64,000 nt of DNA from Polytrichum commune (lineage: Eukaryota > Streptophyta > Polytrichopsida > Polytrichales > Polytrichaceae). Below, piece after piece: positions 35,716 through 47,655 of the stretch. The notes below the pieces were generated by a model. The model saw nothing but the letters and a program-made list of their open reading frames with translations. It was not told the DNA's origin and did no database searches. A program made the position numbers and the translations under genes. The stretch lies in contig OX485806.1 of assembly GCA_950295325.1 (NCBI GenBank), positions 20,708,001 through 20,772,000 on the forward strand, read 5' to 3'. Numbering within the stretch: position 1 is the stretch's first letter; each line of letters begins with the position of its first letter.

Positions 35716-36564
35716 GTGACCCCATTGGCAACTCCAACAAGGCCCGCCACACCATACACCACAGTGCCAGCCTGCATGGAAACCGTCATCCACGTGTCAC
35801 GAAAGCACTTGGACCCCCTCTCCACATGGCTACACGTGGCACGTTAGGCACACGAAGACCCATTCCCGTGGCTCGCTTCTTGCCTCCATCTCCTCCGCCA
35901 GGTCGAGTTTCGCCTTACGTCAAAATGTGAGGCGAGTGTTTCCGTTTCCGATACGACTCTACCGTGTTCTATTGACCAATTTCCGTCACTCAGTTAAAAT
36001 TTGAGTTCATCTGTCGGCGGAGAGGAGACTTCGCTTCGATGCTTTTTGGTTGCTTTTCGATGATTCGGAGGCGGCAGTGGGAATTCGAGAACAGTTTCGG
36101 AGAAACGCAGTGAAAAAAAAACGGTGCGTCTTCTCTCTGAGCTGCTCTTTAAGCACATTATGTCTTAATCCTTTTTGGAACGAAGCCACGATACGAATTA
36201 CTAACTATCGTAGTGAATAACCTTTTCATTCTTCATTTTGACAAACAATAATGTGGACTACTATCAGGGGTTCACAGAGTAAGAGAATTAAACCCTTTTT
36301 GAAGGTTTTTAGCAGTTGAGCATGGAGTCCTTGTAGCTCGCTTGTCCTCCTTGTGAAAAATATTTCTGAAGAAAAATTGATACGTCTGCTGCTTAATTTG
36401 CAGTCATAACCTGGCGAACAGCAATAACAATTTGTTGACAGGGTTATTCTGGAAATAAGGTGCTGACATTGTACTGCGTGACTGCCAGGCACACAGGTGA
36501 CAGGAGGCCATCCATATAAATTTATATTTCTTGGAGAAGTGGAGATTTTAAGAGATTGACAACA
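35716..36564 (+). promoter_or_regulatory. Upstream region and probable 5' leader of the HhH gene
   Basis: Base composition rises toward GC around 35730-36120, as expected near a plant promoter and leader. A plausible 5' untranslated intron would run from a donor at about 36114 (CG then GTGCGT) to an acceptor near 36495 (CACACAG), placing the start codon in the second exon. No TATA box could be fixed. Confidence 0.4.
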
Positions 36565-39500
36565 ATGAATTATCTACGAGGATATAAGGGGAGTTTCCCT
36601 GGGAAGGAGAAATTCAAAGAAGTGCGACGGCTGAATCAAGTCACGCGGCAAAAGGCCGCACGCAGTAGTCTGTTGCAAGGCTTGAGGGCATTCTTGACAG
36701 CTGATTCCTTCATGTATGGGCCTCTTATGGACGCACCGACATCACCACCAACAGTACATTCAAGTGGTGGCTTACATCCACTAACTCCAGGTACGGCCCA
36801 GTTTTTGTTAAAAAAATCTTTCAACTGTGCTCTTCCAAGGTGTACTTTCTTTGGCCCTCTATTTTTGAGGGATAAGGCAGAATAAGGTGCATTGTTGACA
36901 ATCATAACTACAACTACTCTTGAGTCTTACTTGATCAATTACGATATAAGGCGTAGTTGAGGCTGTTTGTGATGGTTGTAGTTTCTTTGGTCGTTCTATT
37001 TATGAGAGATAAGGAAGAATGCATTGATGACAACCAAGCCACAACCACTCTTACTTAACTACGAAATAAAGTGTAGTTGAGGTATAGTTGAGGATGGTTG
37101 TGATAGCTGTAGTTTGCTTTCTCTGTTTCTCTTTCTGAGGGATAAGGAGGGATGAGGTGCATTGACGACAACCATGACCACAACCACAACTAGTATTACA
37201 ACACCAACCAAGATAAAAGGCGTAGTTGAGGTTGGTTGTGATGGTTTTGGTAGTTTTCTTCCTTCAATTTTATTTTTGAGGAAATAAGGAAGGATAGGTG
37301 CATTGACGGCAACCACGACCACAACCATTCTTACTTCGCCAACCACTACACAAGGCGTAGTTCAGGCTGGCTGTGATGGTTGTAGTTTACTTTCTTTGAC
37401 TCTAATATTGAGGGGTAATGTGGGATGATGAGGGATAAGAAGGTGCATTGATAACAACCACAAGGCATACTTAGTTGAGGGTGGTTGTCATGGTTGTCAT
37501 TTTCTTTTCTTTGGATTTATTGTGTTTGTAGTTACTAGGTGGCACCCGTAGAGCTTCAAGGCCAAAGCATGGGAGTGGGTTTATAAGAGGAAATTAATCT
37601 TTCACAAAATTTACACTTGAAACCCATAGACTGTTTGTCTCCACTCCAGGGATTTCACCAATCGCAGGGATTATAGATTATAGATTATAGGTTATAGATA
37701 ATTGAGGTCATTTCCACTCTTCAACAACAGCTACACCTTGTGTGTGAAAAACAAAAATTGGTAAGTTGTGATTGAAGGTGTGCGCCCCAAACACAACCAC
37801 AACCACAGCCATTTGAGTAGTTGGGTGCGAACACCTCTTCAGTACCTTTCGGCCTCTTCAAGAAGCCATCTTTATCAAGCATTTGAGATCTTCCTTCATT
37901 GAATATGAGGAAACGGAGCACCCTTCATTACTGGGATCGGTCACCATCGTATTTCTCACTTGCTGTACCATGGCTGGAGGGAACGAATGTGGCCTCGTTG
38001 TGGGCACTTCAAACCCCACATTTAATTTTGGCCGGTGGGCCAGATCGAAAATTGTCTCACCCGGTTAGCAATTGCGAATCATGCAGATTGTCACTTCACG
38101 TTCTAGAATCCGAGTTGAGATGCAAAAGTTTAAAGAGGTCAAAGTGTCTCTTTATGTGATCACATAGACCCTCCTAACTGAGTTATCTATTGAACCAAGG
38201 ATGGTGTCTATATTCTAAGCACATAGTCTTGACTCGTGTCTTCTTGGTCCACTCTTAACTACAAATCTTGCTGTATACCACTGAATATAGGTGTCCGATC
38301 ATGACGAGTGACCACATAAGACCCACATACTTTAGTTTGCATAGAACCGCCGGTATGGGAGCTGGTTCCTGTTAAGGTGCAGTAGGTAGGAGGTGTCGCC
38401 ACCCTTGATGCCAAATGCCATTGCAGTGAAGAAAATGCTTTATCTGTTGTGATGAGTTACCTTACCACATGAGACAGATTGATAAAGTTGTGGGATGATT
38501 TGATGGTTTGGTGAAGTAGGGAGGGAGCAGGAGGATGGTGGATTGGAAGCTGGGTCGACCGGGGACGAAAGTGAAAATGCTGAGAAAAATGCTGACCAGC
38601 ACGAGAATGGTCATGGAAAAAGAGTTAAGGTATTTAAGACCCGAACCACCTTGTCGGTCCAGCGCACAGCCAAGACTGTGACCCCACAACCTGAAGAAGA
38701 GTTCGCACCTACAAGTTTAGTTCAGGTACTCCAGCCACCTCTTTGATGGTCCTACAAATATGATATTGGTCATCATTAGATGAGTGAAAGTTGTTTTGGA
38801 ATAAGCTAATTCAGATACAGTTTGTCATGGGTTCAACTTTGGTCATCTTAGTGGCTCTTCATACTAGAGGTTGAGGGCCCGTGACTATTGAAATCTAAGT
38901 TCGGTAAAATATGCCAAGACTGTCCTCACTTCATGTTACACTAGAGCTCGAGGGCCTAAGGGACCAAGGAAGTTTGAATGGATTAATCATGTAGGTTTAT
39001 GAGTCCTACATGGCATACAATGGATATTGTTTAAGTTCTACTGGATCTTGTGTCAAGCCCACCCCAAAGAGGTGGGTCTAATGCAAAATCAAGTGAGCAT
39101 GACACTTCAAAATCCGACAATCCATGATATCACTTTAACCCCATTGTGTAGAAAGGCCCACATGAATAGGATGGTATTGAAAAAAAACTTGGTTGAGAGC
39201 CTGGTTGTGCATGTCTTTACGCTACACTCGAAGGCCTGTGACAACACAAAATTCATGGTACGGCCTTTGGATGAGTTCATGATCATCGCCCTTGGCCATA
39301 GTGTAAAGTGTATTTCCGTCGTCTAGCCCTGTTAGAAAGCTGGTTTGATTTCAACATTCTTGGTGTGTCCACAATATTATTTCACTAAGTGAAGTGAGTA
39401 ATTCAGGTGTCCACAGCTGTCTCCAAGGTAGAAATCAAGAAAAATGGGTCCCTTTTGCTCGGTGATCAGGAAGAGGGCACTTCTTCCATGACCAGCTCCT

Positions 39501-40425
39501 ATGATGATGAAGGTGTTGCCCCGCTTGATAAAGAGATCGCTTGTAAGGTGCGCCATTTGGCAACTTCGCAGTTTAAATTCTTCACTTTTCCAAGTTACTG
39601 AATTTCCCTTGATGCATTTATCTTTTCTATTCAATGCTTCGCCTTATACTGCAAATTTTGCCTATGTGGCCAATAGGTAGGAAGGGCAAGTCAAATTTAT
39701 TTTTTGTGCTTTTTCTTTAGGAGATCAGCGGTGAGGGCAACTGACTTTTATGTGCGCTAAATGTTGATATAGGATATAGATTGTTACTATTGCATCATGC
39801 ATCTCTTCTAGAATTGAAGTATGCAATATGGATGTAAAACATTAGACAATGGACAATAATTTAAATTAGTTGTTGTCCACATGAATCTGTAATTATCATG
39901 AAGGAAAATGTGTGAAATTTTGTACAGGTGGTTAACATGCTGGTGAGCAAAGTGGGAGGGAGATATTCCACGGAACTCGGTATTGATGTAGACAAGGGAG
40001 ATGCGGAAGTTGAAAGATGGTTTTTGGCTGTCACACTTTTTCATCGTCATCTAACATTTGATATTCTGAAAAACACATTTGAGGTGAGCCTACACTGTCT
40101 AACATTAATTTTCTGCCACCTCTTTCTGCAAGCAAGAATATTGATGCATATTTTTGATAAAACAGTTTTAAACAAGTTATCACTTTTGTTACCTATTCTG
40201 GTGTGGATGGAAAGACATTTTTCACATTGTATGTCCTCCTTTTTGAGGTGTAATTGGTATATTGAATTTCTCATTTGCAGAAACTAGGAGAGGCTGGAAT
40301 AGTAAGTGTTGGTGATACACTGCACATGGAAGAGGATGAGGTTGCTGATCTTTTGGAGACAGCTGGCTACACCACTTACAAACATAGGTGATTTGTACTC
40401 CCCATCTTTTGGGTGGACCTCTATT

Positions 40426-40475
<50 letters not shown>

Positions 40476-42409
40476 TATGTGACTCCAATGTTGCCACTGG
40501 CGTGAATTAATGTAGATGGGTCTTAAGTGGCTCGTTTTCTTAATTGGACCCTAGATTTGATTGGTATGTGGTTCGGTGATGATCAAAGAGCAAACATCAT
40601 GAAGACACTTTTTTAAAAGAGATTGGACTACGTCTTTTAATATTAATAACTACTGTATATTCAATAGGGAGGACCTATATATCTAGTAAATTAATTCAAA
40701 ACCATGCACTTCTGATATCCATAACTAAATCAGGGGAGGTCTGATTTTCAATCTGTTTTTTGCAGATGTTTCATCGTAGATTTGCCAAGGCAACACGAGT
40801 TTTGTTGTATAAATATAATCAGTAGAAGTTGGAGAACACGAAAAACAAACCAAATAACACCCACATACCTTATGGTGTTTCTTCATCTTCAAGTTAGTCA
40901 ACTTTAATATGTAATTTGGAAGTGGTCATCATGAGAATTAAAGGGACCTTGAAGACTACTGTATCTCTTCAAAGGCTGAGCACCTTGAACAGGTGTGGAC
41001 AAGCTGACCTGCACATAATCTCCCTTAAGGGCAAGTCCCTAGGTTCCTACATGGTTGGTTGAAAATAACATGATACTCCCACTTTGATTGGGTGCACCAG
41101 AAATCAAGTGTTACGAAGGTCACCCATCAGAATACATACTTAACCTCGTATTTTTCATGGGATGTGGGTCAATGCCTTGGTTTTAAGCCACCCCTACCTC
41201 TATTTCAATGCTATTTTGTTGACTTGATAAGTGTCGCCCATTTAAGTGGACTAACATTATTCTTGTGGTACAGGGTGGCAGCAAGGCTTAGGAAGTTGGC
41301 TGCACAGTTGGAGAGCAAATATGAGGGCAAGGTGTCCACCATGAAGGATATGCATGATGCCCACGAACTCAATCGTCAGATCATTAATTTGCATGGCCTC
41401 AGTACCAACACTGGCAGCATCTTTTTAAGGTTGGTTACATAGTACCAAAACTTGACTCTTCTTCCTTTTGGTTTCTGTGATCTTGTGAAGAGTTTTTCTT
41501 GTTGTTACTCATTATGATGATTGATTGCTTTGCAGGGAGCTTCGAGGCGTATGGCCAGGAGCAGTAATGGAATATGAAAGGCGCACGATTCGGGCAGCCA
41601 CACACTTGCGGATTGGTGACTTTGAGCAATCTGAAGATGCTTCTAACAAGTCAAGCATTTCAGATTCTCACACGTCTCTCAAGCCCATCGCTGAGGGAGC
41701 TGGTAAATATTTCTCTACTTTTTCATTGGCTTTGGATTTATGGTACCCCATCTTGAGTACTGATCTTCATAATTGCAGAGTATACTTTAAAGGTCCATTC
41801 TGGATCTCAAGATGTCGTACACATGGGTTTAAGATTACTTTATATTTTTAGGTGAAAGTGTCCAAAGAGAACCTCTCCAAAATCGGTTCATTAATCTGAT
41901 GCACTATTTTAATCAGAGCGCTCATATATGTAGAATGACTTTTTGGATGATTTGAGCTCACATAAATGACCTAGACTAACACATATGTGATCACCTTTGT
42001 TACACATGACTTTCAATTTTTCTTCCTCTTTTTAACAGGTTGTGCTAAATATGGATTCAATTGTAGACCAGACATAATTTAATTTCCATACTTTTTGGGG
42101 TTCATATAAATCGTCACAAATCTTGTATAAACACGCCCCCGGTCTTTTAAGGGTAAGCTTTATTCGTGGACCACTATGTAAAATTTTGAGAACCTGCAAT
42201 CTTGATTTTGCGACATTGTGGATGCAGGGGTGGATGAAAGAGACCTGGAGGTGGCCCTTGTGAAGTTGGGCCTCACACACGAGCGCCAGTATCGTGAGTG
42301 TCCAGGTGGTCTTGTTTGCAACTTCCTCATCTCATCCAATGAACCCGTGAATGATGATGATAAGAGCCACTCTGCTGGGCCAAGCACCCCAGAAGACCAG
42401 TACAAATGA
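36565..42409 (+). CDS. Helix-hairpin-helix protein, endonuclease III-like fold, prokaryotic-type family
   Basis: Coding exons: 36565-36790, 38520-38725, 39407-39547, 39928-40083, 40281-40387, 41274-41429, 41536-41702, 42228-42409. Every junction is GT-AG with matching phase; the sum is 1341 bp (446 residues plus stop). Residues 1-190 are a basic, then Glu/Asp/Asn-rich, probably disordered leader. The conserved part starts near 192 with VSKVGGRYSTELGID, then a helical segment with DLLETAGYTTYKHR, and a hairpin signature GLSTNTGSIFLRELRGVW at about 320-337, ending with a C-terminal CPGGLVC. From memory, uncharacterised bacterial and archaeal HhH proteins share the same string around IFLRELRG.W. 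The Lys and Asp that endonuclease III uses for catalysis are not apparent, so DNA binding is likelier than lyase action. Exons 1-2 rest on phase agreement only. Cellular location unknown. Confidence 0.75.
36845..37510. repeat. Five-copy tandem repeat in HhH intron 1
   Basis: Units of about 125-140 bp, each with TTTGAGGGATAAGGA, GGTGCATTGATGACAACCA, CACAACCA, AAGGCGTAGTTGAGG and GGTTGTGATGGTTGTAGTTT. The first unit overlaps the intron start. The alternation of CAACC and GGTTG lets each unit fold. A single related copy sits in intron 2 of the DUF4050 gene (about 46400-46560). Confidence 0.75.
38030..38340 (+). repeat. SINE-like repeat R2, copy 3, in HhH intron 1
   Basis: This has the best-preserved head: ATTGTCTCACCCGGTTAGCAATTGCG resembles an A-box region and CGTTCTAGAATCC, about 45 bp later, a degenerate B-box. 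The body and the tail TATACCACTGAATATAGGTGTCC follow the common order. It ends about 180 bp before the second coding exon. Confidence 0.6.
38851..39310. mobile_element. Degenerate Tourist-like MITE in HhH intron 2
   Basis: TTA then GTGGCTCTTCATACTAGAGG on the left; on the right GGCCATAGTGTAAAGTG. The interior shares GAGGGCCCGTGACTATTG and a CCTACATGGCAT block with 7229-7566 and 51262-51766. Ends are eroded, so the limits are approximate. Confidence 0.55.
40428..40474. repeat. GACA microsatellite in HhH intron 5
   Basis: About eleven copies of the tetramer, 40 bp after the splice donor that follows the fifth coding exon. Confidence 0.9.
40755..40880. repeat. Dispersed repeat R3, copy 1, in HhH intron 5
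   Basis: TGTTTCATCGTAGATTTGCC, GAGTTTTGTTGTATAAAT and a GAACACGAAAAACAAACC / AATAACACCCACATACCTTA block recur at about 50085-50210 and 50240-50410. Function unknown. Confidence 0.55.
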
Positions 42410-42504
42410 CGGGTTTGCGGAAAAACAGAAATTAGGATGAACTGTGGCATTCAATTGTGAATGCTTCTGCACCAGTTTCCTATTGTAAATGGAGGAAATG
42501 TTTC

Positions 42505-42510
42505 AATAAA
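42505..42510 (+). terminator. Polyadenylation signal AATAAA of the HhH gene
   Basis: Canonical AATAAA 96 bp after the stop codon, preceded by a T-rich stretch. It fits the 3' end of the plus-strand gene. Confidence 0.55.
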
Positions 42511-43983
42511 TTTTAAGAGCTTTTTCAACATGAACATGATTTGCAAATTGTAACATTCTAAATCTGAGAATACCATGGACACACTTGGAATCTGTCTGTA
42601 GAATATACATCCTTTTCTTTCAACTGACATGCAAGCTTCTCCTAGTCCTCTCTTGAATCACATGGTTTTGTATTTTAGTTCACCACTTTATTGATTTCCT
42701 CTGATAGATCATTTCTCAATATGCCTCCTGCTCATTATCAAGCTTGGAAAATGGTAAAAATTTCAGAGGTTCCTGGGACCTTCTGGAAACAAGAAGCGAA
42801 GGTGCCACTATCATCTTGAGCTAGGGAGGAAGTAAGTTCAAGTGATGCAAGAGAGAAGATATGTCTTCTCAATCTCCACATGAAGAGGAAGTAAAAGACA
42901 TTGAAGATCCCTTGAAATAGATTAAGCAGTGCAATGTTAGGCCCAGAAACGAATTGTATTTGAATCTATCAGAATGTTAAAAAAATTCTTTGGCTGGTAC
43001 ATACCCGTGTGACTTACCTGTGATTGAGATGATGTGTATAATTGTAATTAACAAGGCTGGTCATAGTGGCTGTTTGAAAGGACAACTTTCATTTGCGGCA
43101 CAGTTATGTCCATTTCTTTATTTTTCCTTGATGAAATCCTTCCTCAACTGAAATATGGTCCCTGCTGCTGATATTGTCATAGTTTTGGTTCTTGATAGAT
43201 TACCATGTACAATTCTCTAGGGTAGTCAGTTAGGACACACGTTTCTTATGTTGTGGCTTGTTCAATTCTCAGCAGTGACCTAAACCCTATGACATAAATA
43301 AAATAAAAAACAGCATCAGTGTGCCATTGACATCAATGTGAACAGGAGCCCGTACTTGCCGTGTACCATGTGTTACCAAGCTTCATGGTAAGTGTATTTC
43401 CTTCCTTCTGGAGGGTGGGCTCCTTTGCTACAACATGGCATATTACAAAGGATAACACATTGCAGTTCTATCATCTCTCATAAGGCTTTGCCCACTATAA
43501 GCAACTATGTCAATCACAGATAACCATTTAGATTATTTTGGCTTGCATAATTTTGTACATTATAGTGTTATTTGTGAATCAAACGGAGGTGTTCAGACAC
43601 ATGATGACCACATGCCATTTGCATACCACTATGTATATTGCTCAATGGAGGAAATGCCAGAATATCTTGTTCATTTCCAGTATGTCAACTCAAGTGCTAA
43701 GGTATCTGGAAGATAGAAAATTTATATTTATATTTGTACCTCTCATCCATACAAAATAAAAACTTGACCCCCTATAGGTTTGTTGCCGATTAATTTCAAA
43801 TGATCTCAAGTAGACTAATTAGGGGTCTTTAAATTAATTTTGATGTCAATTTAACTTGTAAAAATTGCATGGCTATTTCACAGCTTCTTTGTTGGATGAA
43901 TGAGAGGTACATTCATATACAATAATTTCCTCTCCATAAATGTAGCTCTATTGTGGACTGCCAACTACAAAGTCAAAATCGAT
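42511..43983. other. Gene-free stretch between convergent genes
   Basis: No conserved coding frame was found. The block CTTGACCCCCTATAGGTTTGT at about 43763 recurs near 60340, so part is dispersed repeat. Confidence 0.5.
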
Positions 43984-44220
43984 TGTCAGATAGAATTGTA
44001 CATCGTCTCATTTAGTGAGCAATTGCAATTTACAAAGGTGATTATTTAAGGTTGAGGCATCCATAGTTGACTAGGTCCATTTAACTGCTCACTAGGGTCA
44101 TGTAATGTCAGCATGGATGAGATCCATATTTTCTAGGCACACAGAGTTGAGGTTTACGTGGTGGTAGCTTATAATTGATTACCCTCATAAGAGTTTTGAC
44201 AACTATCATAGCCAAGCATT
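43984..44220 (+). repeat. SINE-like repeat R2, copy 4 (head-rich fragment)
   Basis: Opens ATTGTACATCGTCTCATTTAG then TGAGCAATTGCAATT, matching the heads at 15250, 38030 and 59915. The body is more diverged. Confidence 0.45.
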
Positions 44221-44439
44221 AGAATCTAGATGAGCGGTTATGGGTAGATCGACCATGTGGTTATTCTACTTTTCTTTCTTCCAAATTTGTAGCAATTTCC
44301 ATATTCATGAAGAAAACATTGAATTCTCCTTAGAATTTTTTTCTCTTCGCAAGAAACATAATTCCCCACTATTACTCCTCCTAAACAAATGCAAACTCCC
44401 ATACTTTATTAATTATAGATGTCTCAACCTTACATTTTT

Positions 44440-44710
44440 TTAAAATTGGAGTTTAGATGCAAAAGTTGCAAGACATAATAGCAAAAATTCTCTTCCTCAT
44501 TTAGGTAATCACATAATACCCCAAACCCTAAACCCTAAACAACTCCCCAACTGTGTTAGTATTTTAACCTAAAATGATATCTACATTATGAGCACATAGT
44601 CCAATCTCATTGTAACATATGTGTTTTGGTCTTTATTCTTAACTTCAAACCTTGCCTTATACCAATCAAATGTAGGCATTCAATTAAAGAAGAGAGGCCC
44701 ACATAACTTT
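44440..44710 (+). repeat. SINE-like repeat R2, copy 5 (body)
   Basis: GAGTTTAGATGCAAAAGTTGCAAGA, AATCACATAA, ATGATATCTACATTATGAGCA, CTTGCCTTATACCAATCAAA and TGTAGGCATTC follow the order of the other copies. A short AACCCTA telomere-like run lies inside it at 44523-44540. Confidence 0.55.
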
Positions 44711-44740
44711 GTAACCCTTATGATACTGTCACAAGAAATA

Positions 44741-45089
44741 CACTAAATATGATATTTAGTGTCATATGGCATTTTAAGCCACTAAGGTAACTTTCGGATG
44801 ACACTCTTTGTGCATAATTGAACAAATATAGTCATGGATGGCCTTGTCATCCCTACCTTCTCTTGTCAGCTGCTTATGATGAAATATTGTCATGGATGAT
44901 TGAAATTTGGATGAAAATCCAATTGGTTAGTGACAATAATTGCAACACTGTAAATCTATAATCCCCTAATGTTTTTACAAGGAATGACAAATAATGTTGG
45001 GTTAACATTTAGTGTTGATGACACTACACTGCAGCTTACAATTAGTATTGAGCAAGACAATTAGAAGTGGTGACACTAAATATTTAGTG
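44741..45089 (+). mobile_element. TA-flanked MITE with CACTA ends, copy C
   Basis: Starts with the palindrome CACTAAATAT, one base, ATATTTAGTG and ends ATATTTAGTG; TA on both sides (44739-44740, 45090-45091). The 349-bp body is collinear with copy B. No coding frame. It lies about 930 bp downstream of the DUF4050 gene stop. Confidence 0.8.
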
Positions 45090-45091
45090 TA

Positions 45092-46018
45092 GTATCAACT
45101 ATATATGTATTTAAATAATTTAACTGGACCAAACTGATTTCTACAAGTACATCAACAGTTACATGATGAGACAACACACATACCTGCCAAATATTACCAC
45201 ATATTCAACTCACCACTGACACATTATGGCTACCACACTGGTTGTTTGCCCACACATAAAATTGACACAACCCTAGCGGATGTACTTTGTTTTTGCTCCA
45301 GAAAGCGTTCCTAGAGTGTATCAAATCAGGTCAATCAAGTTCAACAAAAGCTCATGAGCTGATTCTTCACATTGAAAAGACATTGATTCAACAAGATCTT
45401 CTCAAATGATGTCATCTTTGCAGAGGACCCCTTAAGAGTGGGCTGTAAATGCCCAAAAGTCCTGGATGTAGGTCTTGAGGAACTATTGTCTTCCTGAAAT
45501 ACTACCAGCAAAACATTTTCAGTTACCTCTGCCTAATAGGAGGTCTGCTCAGGACATACCTGTATAGAGAATGGCGAACACTAATAATCCACCATATTGT
45601 ATACGAATTCAATACATGGTAGAGTTTCCAGTAGCCTGTCACCTAGATAAAAACTCCACTTTGGCTTGATATGATATGACATAATGAACATGAAATCCAG
45701 ATAACAATTTTGAAGTTCAGACCTCAAAGGGTGAAGGCTAAAATCAAAATAATTAAAAACAATTTTAAAAACAAAAAAACATTGAGCTTCTACAATTAGA
45801 AGGCCCTAAAGGGAAGGAAGGAGTGTACAAAAATTATTTCAACTCGCAAACTGTCTTGAAGGACTTGCAGTTGGCAACATTCCAGTTCTATCACCTCCAG
45901 ATTATTGCAACATCTATTGTACAACTACATGTCACCCACAGTGAATGAAACCTTGGGACATCATGAACTGGACCAGTCTGATGTTTCATCCATTGTACAC
46001 AATGTACACGGTATTTCT
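45092..46018 (-). other. 3' flank of the DUF4050 gene
   Basis: Downstream of the minus-strand gene. No AATAAA was recognised on that strand, and no other gene. Confidence 0.45.
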
Positions 46019-47287
46019 TCATTCATACAGACCTTCTTGCTCCCACACATCGACCAAAAAGTCCACCATTTCCTGGTGCAATTATAAAGTAATGATTATG
46101 AAATGGCTACAGATACCAATTCGCATGGAAGGACAATCAAGTACAGATAATGGATTGTAGAAAAATAGTGCAAGAAATGGAAAAGGCTATTGCATAACAT
46201 ACTGTCAATGGCACTGGCTTTGAAAATGGACGGCTTGTACCAAGCAACTCCTCATAGGTTGTGCTCCAGCTGCAAAACACCATTTTATTCTCAGAACATG
46301 TTCATGCAAGCATGTCAAGAATAAGGACTGCAAACAAAGGGTAAGAACAGGTGTTGCAAACCTATGAGGTATAAAGGGGCGTTGACATTAAATCACTGTT
46401 CCAGTGGTTGATGGTTGTAGTTTACTTTCCTTAGTTCAATTTTTAAGAGATAAGGAGGGATAAGGAGGTGTATTTGATGACAACCACCATCACAAATATT
46501 CTACCTTATCCAACAATGACACAAGGTGTACTTGGGAGTAGTTGCAATGGTTGTAGTTTCCTTTGGTTCTGTTTTGTTTGTAGTTAATATGTGGCACCAG
46601 ACAAGGACTTCAAGGCCAAAACATGGGAGAGGATTTGTATGAAGCCATTACTCTTGAACAAACTTTCCACTAGAATTTATAAATTGTTGTCTCCACTCCA
46701 CAGATTGCAACAATTGAAGGATTAACTATTGAGGTCAAATCCACTCTTCAAGTACAAGTAGTAGTTTGTGCATAAACGAGAAAAAATTAGTTGTAATTGC
46801 AAGTGGGCCTGAACCACTCGAGTAGTTGTGTTCAAGACTTGCTAAGTGAGTTATATCTAAGTCTGCTGCTAACAATCAATCATATCATCACATATCAACT
46901 CCACTTAGATAAACAACAGGTGGTTCTTCTGGTGGAATATAGAGAGTATGTCTGCTAGTTTAAGATTGGAGAACACGTTTCCAGGTCAAGGGAACTACTT
47001 TCAGATATGTTCAGCCCACACACTTGACCTTGAGACCGTGCACATCAGATATGATTCAATGCAACCTAGGCATGGAGAAGTGTGGGGAAGGAGGGCTAAC
47101 CCAATGACAGGTTCCCGCAAATCTTGAGATTGAGGTTGCTCCTTGGTCTTCTTAGCCACCCAGTCTCGTCTTTGTTCATTCCACGACATCAATGCTGCAT
47201 TCGCACCACCCAGCAGGATGTCACAAGGACTCCACCCGAGCTTTTGAACGAGCAAATTTAATAAAGAGGAAAATTTGAGTCGCTATG

Positions 47288-47328
<41 letters not shown>

Positions 47329-47655
47329 ACCGTGGTTTACAAATGTAGAATTGTTGGAAATATTGTTGTTGGTGTTGTTTCTATGCGAGCCAGCGTCCTG
47401 GCAAAAATTGGTAGCTTTTGATAACTTTTGCAACGATCGTGAGTTGAGAACACTGTGGTCATCCATCTCATTTGAGCTCGACATCCACCAGCTTTGGGGA
47501 GAGTGAGCAGATTGGCCCCTCACCCGTCGCTTGGACCACCTCCTATGTTTCCTTTGAGGAACTTTCTCTGGCAAGGCAGCAGGAGGCGGCCGTACATAGC
47601 CTCCTAGACAACCACTGCTCTGTTGCAAACACATTCTTGTCCCTGAGACCGGCAT
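46019..47655 (-). CDS. DUF4050 / Gag1-like clamp domain protein
   Basis: Plant proteins of this type are small and poorly characterised. Coding exons in order of translation: 47655-47331, 47194-47101, 46269-46203, 46072-46019. All junctions are GT-AG with matching phase, giving 540 bp (179 residues plus stop). The N-terminus has SSGCLGGY and a basic patch RKHRRWSKRRVRG. A stretch with SWWMSSSNEMDD follows, then a His/Asn-rich linker. The conserved core is STFVNH, ALMSWNEQRRDW, LREPVIGWSTTYEELLG, PFSKPVPL and EMVDFLVDVWEQEGLYE. From memory, plant DUF4050 proteins share FVNH, WN..R..WVG, REPVISW..TYE.LL, P.PIPL and EMVDFLVDIWE.EGLY. Here the usual Ser before the Trp reads Gly, encoded across a splice junction. 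An in-frame TGA lies 9 bp upstream of the chosen Met. An upstream 5' exon cannot be excluded. Confidence 0.87.
46400..46840. repeat. Copy of the HhH intron-1 repeat in DUF4050 intron 2
   Basis: The GGTTGTAGTTTACTTTCCTT, TAAGAGATAAGGAGGGATAAG and GTTTGTAGTTAATATGTGGCACC blocks, then CAAGGCCAAAACATGGGAG, follow the same order as about 37370-37720. The two copies lie in introns of different genes, pointing to a dispersed element. Confidence 0.6.
47291..47324. repeat. GA microsatellite at a splice donor of the DUF4050 gene
   Basis: Seventeen GA units. On the transcribed (minus) strand this is a CU run starting about six bases after the donor of the first coding exon. Confidence 0.9.

Noticed and set aside
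37883-38159. Extra coding exon in HhH intron 1
   Set aside because: The frame overlaps the SINE-like copy, and direct joining of 36790 to 38520 already gives a correct phase.
47221-47330. Read-through of the first DUF4050 exon into a Ser/Leu run
   Set aside because: This is the CU microsatellite of the intron; the donor at 47331/47330 gives the conserved FVNH-ALMSW junction.
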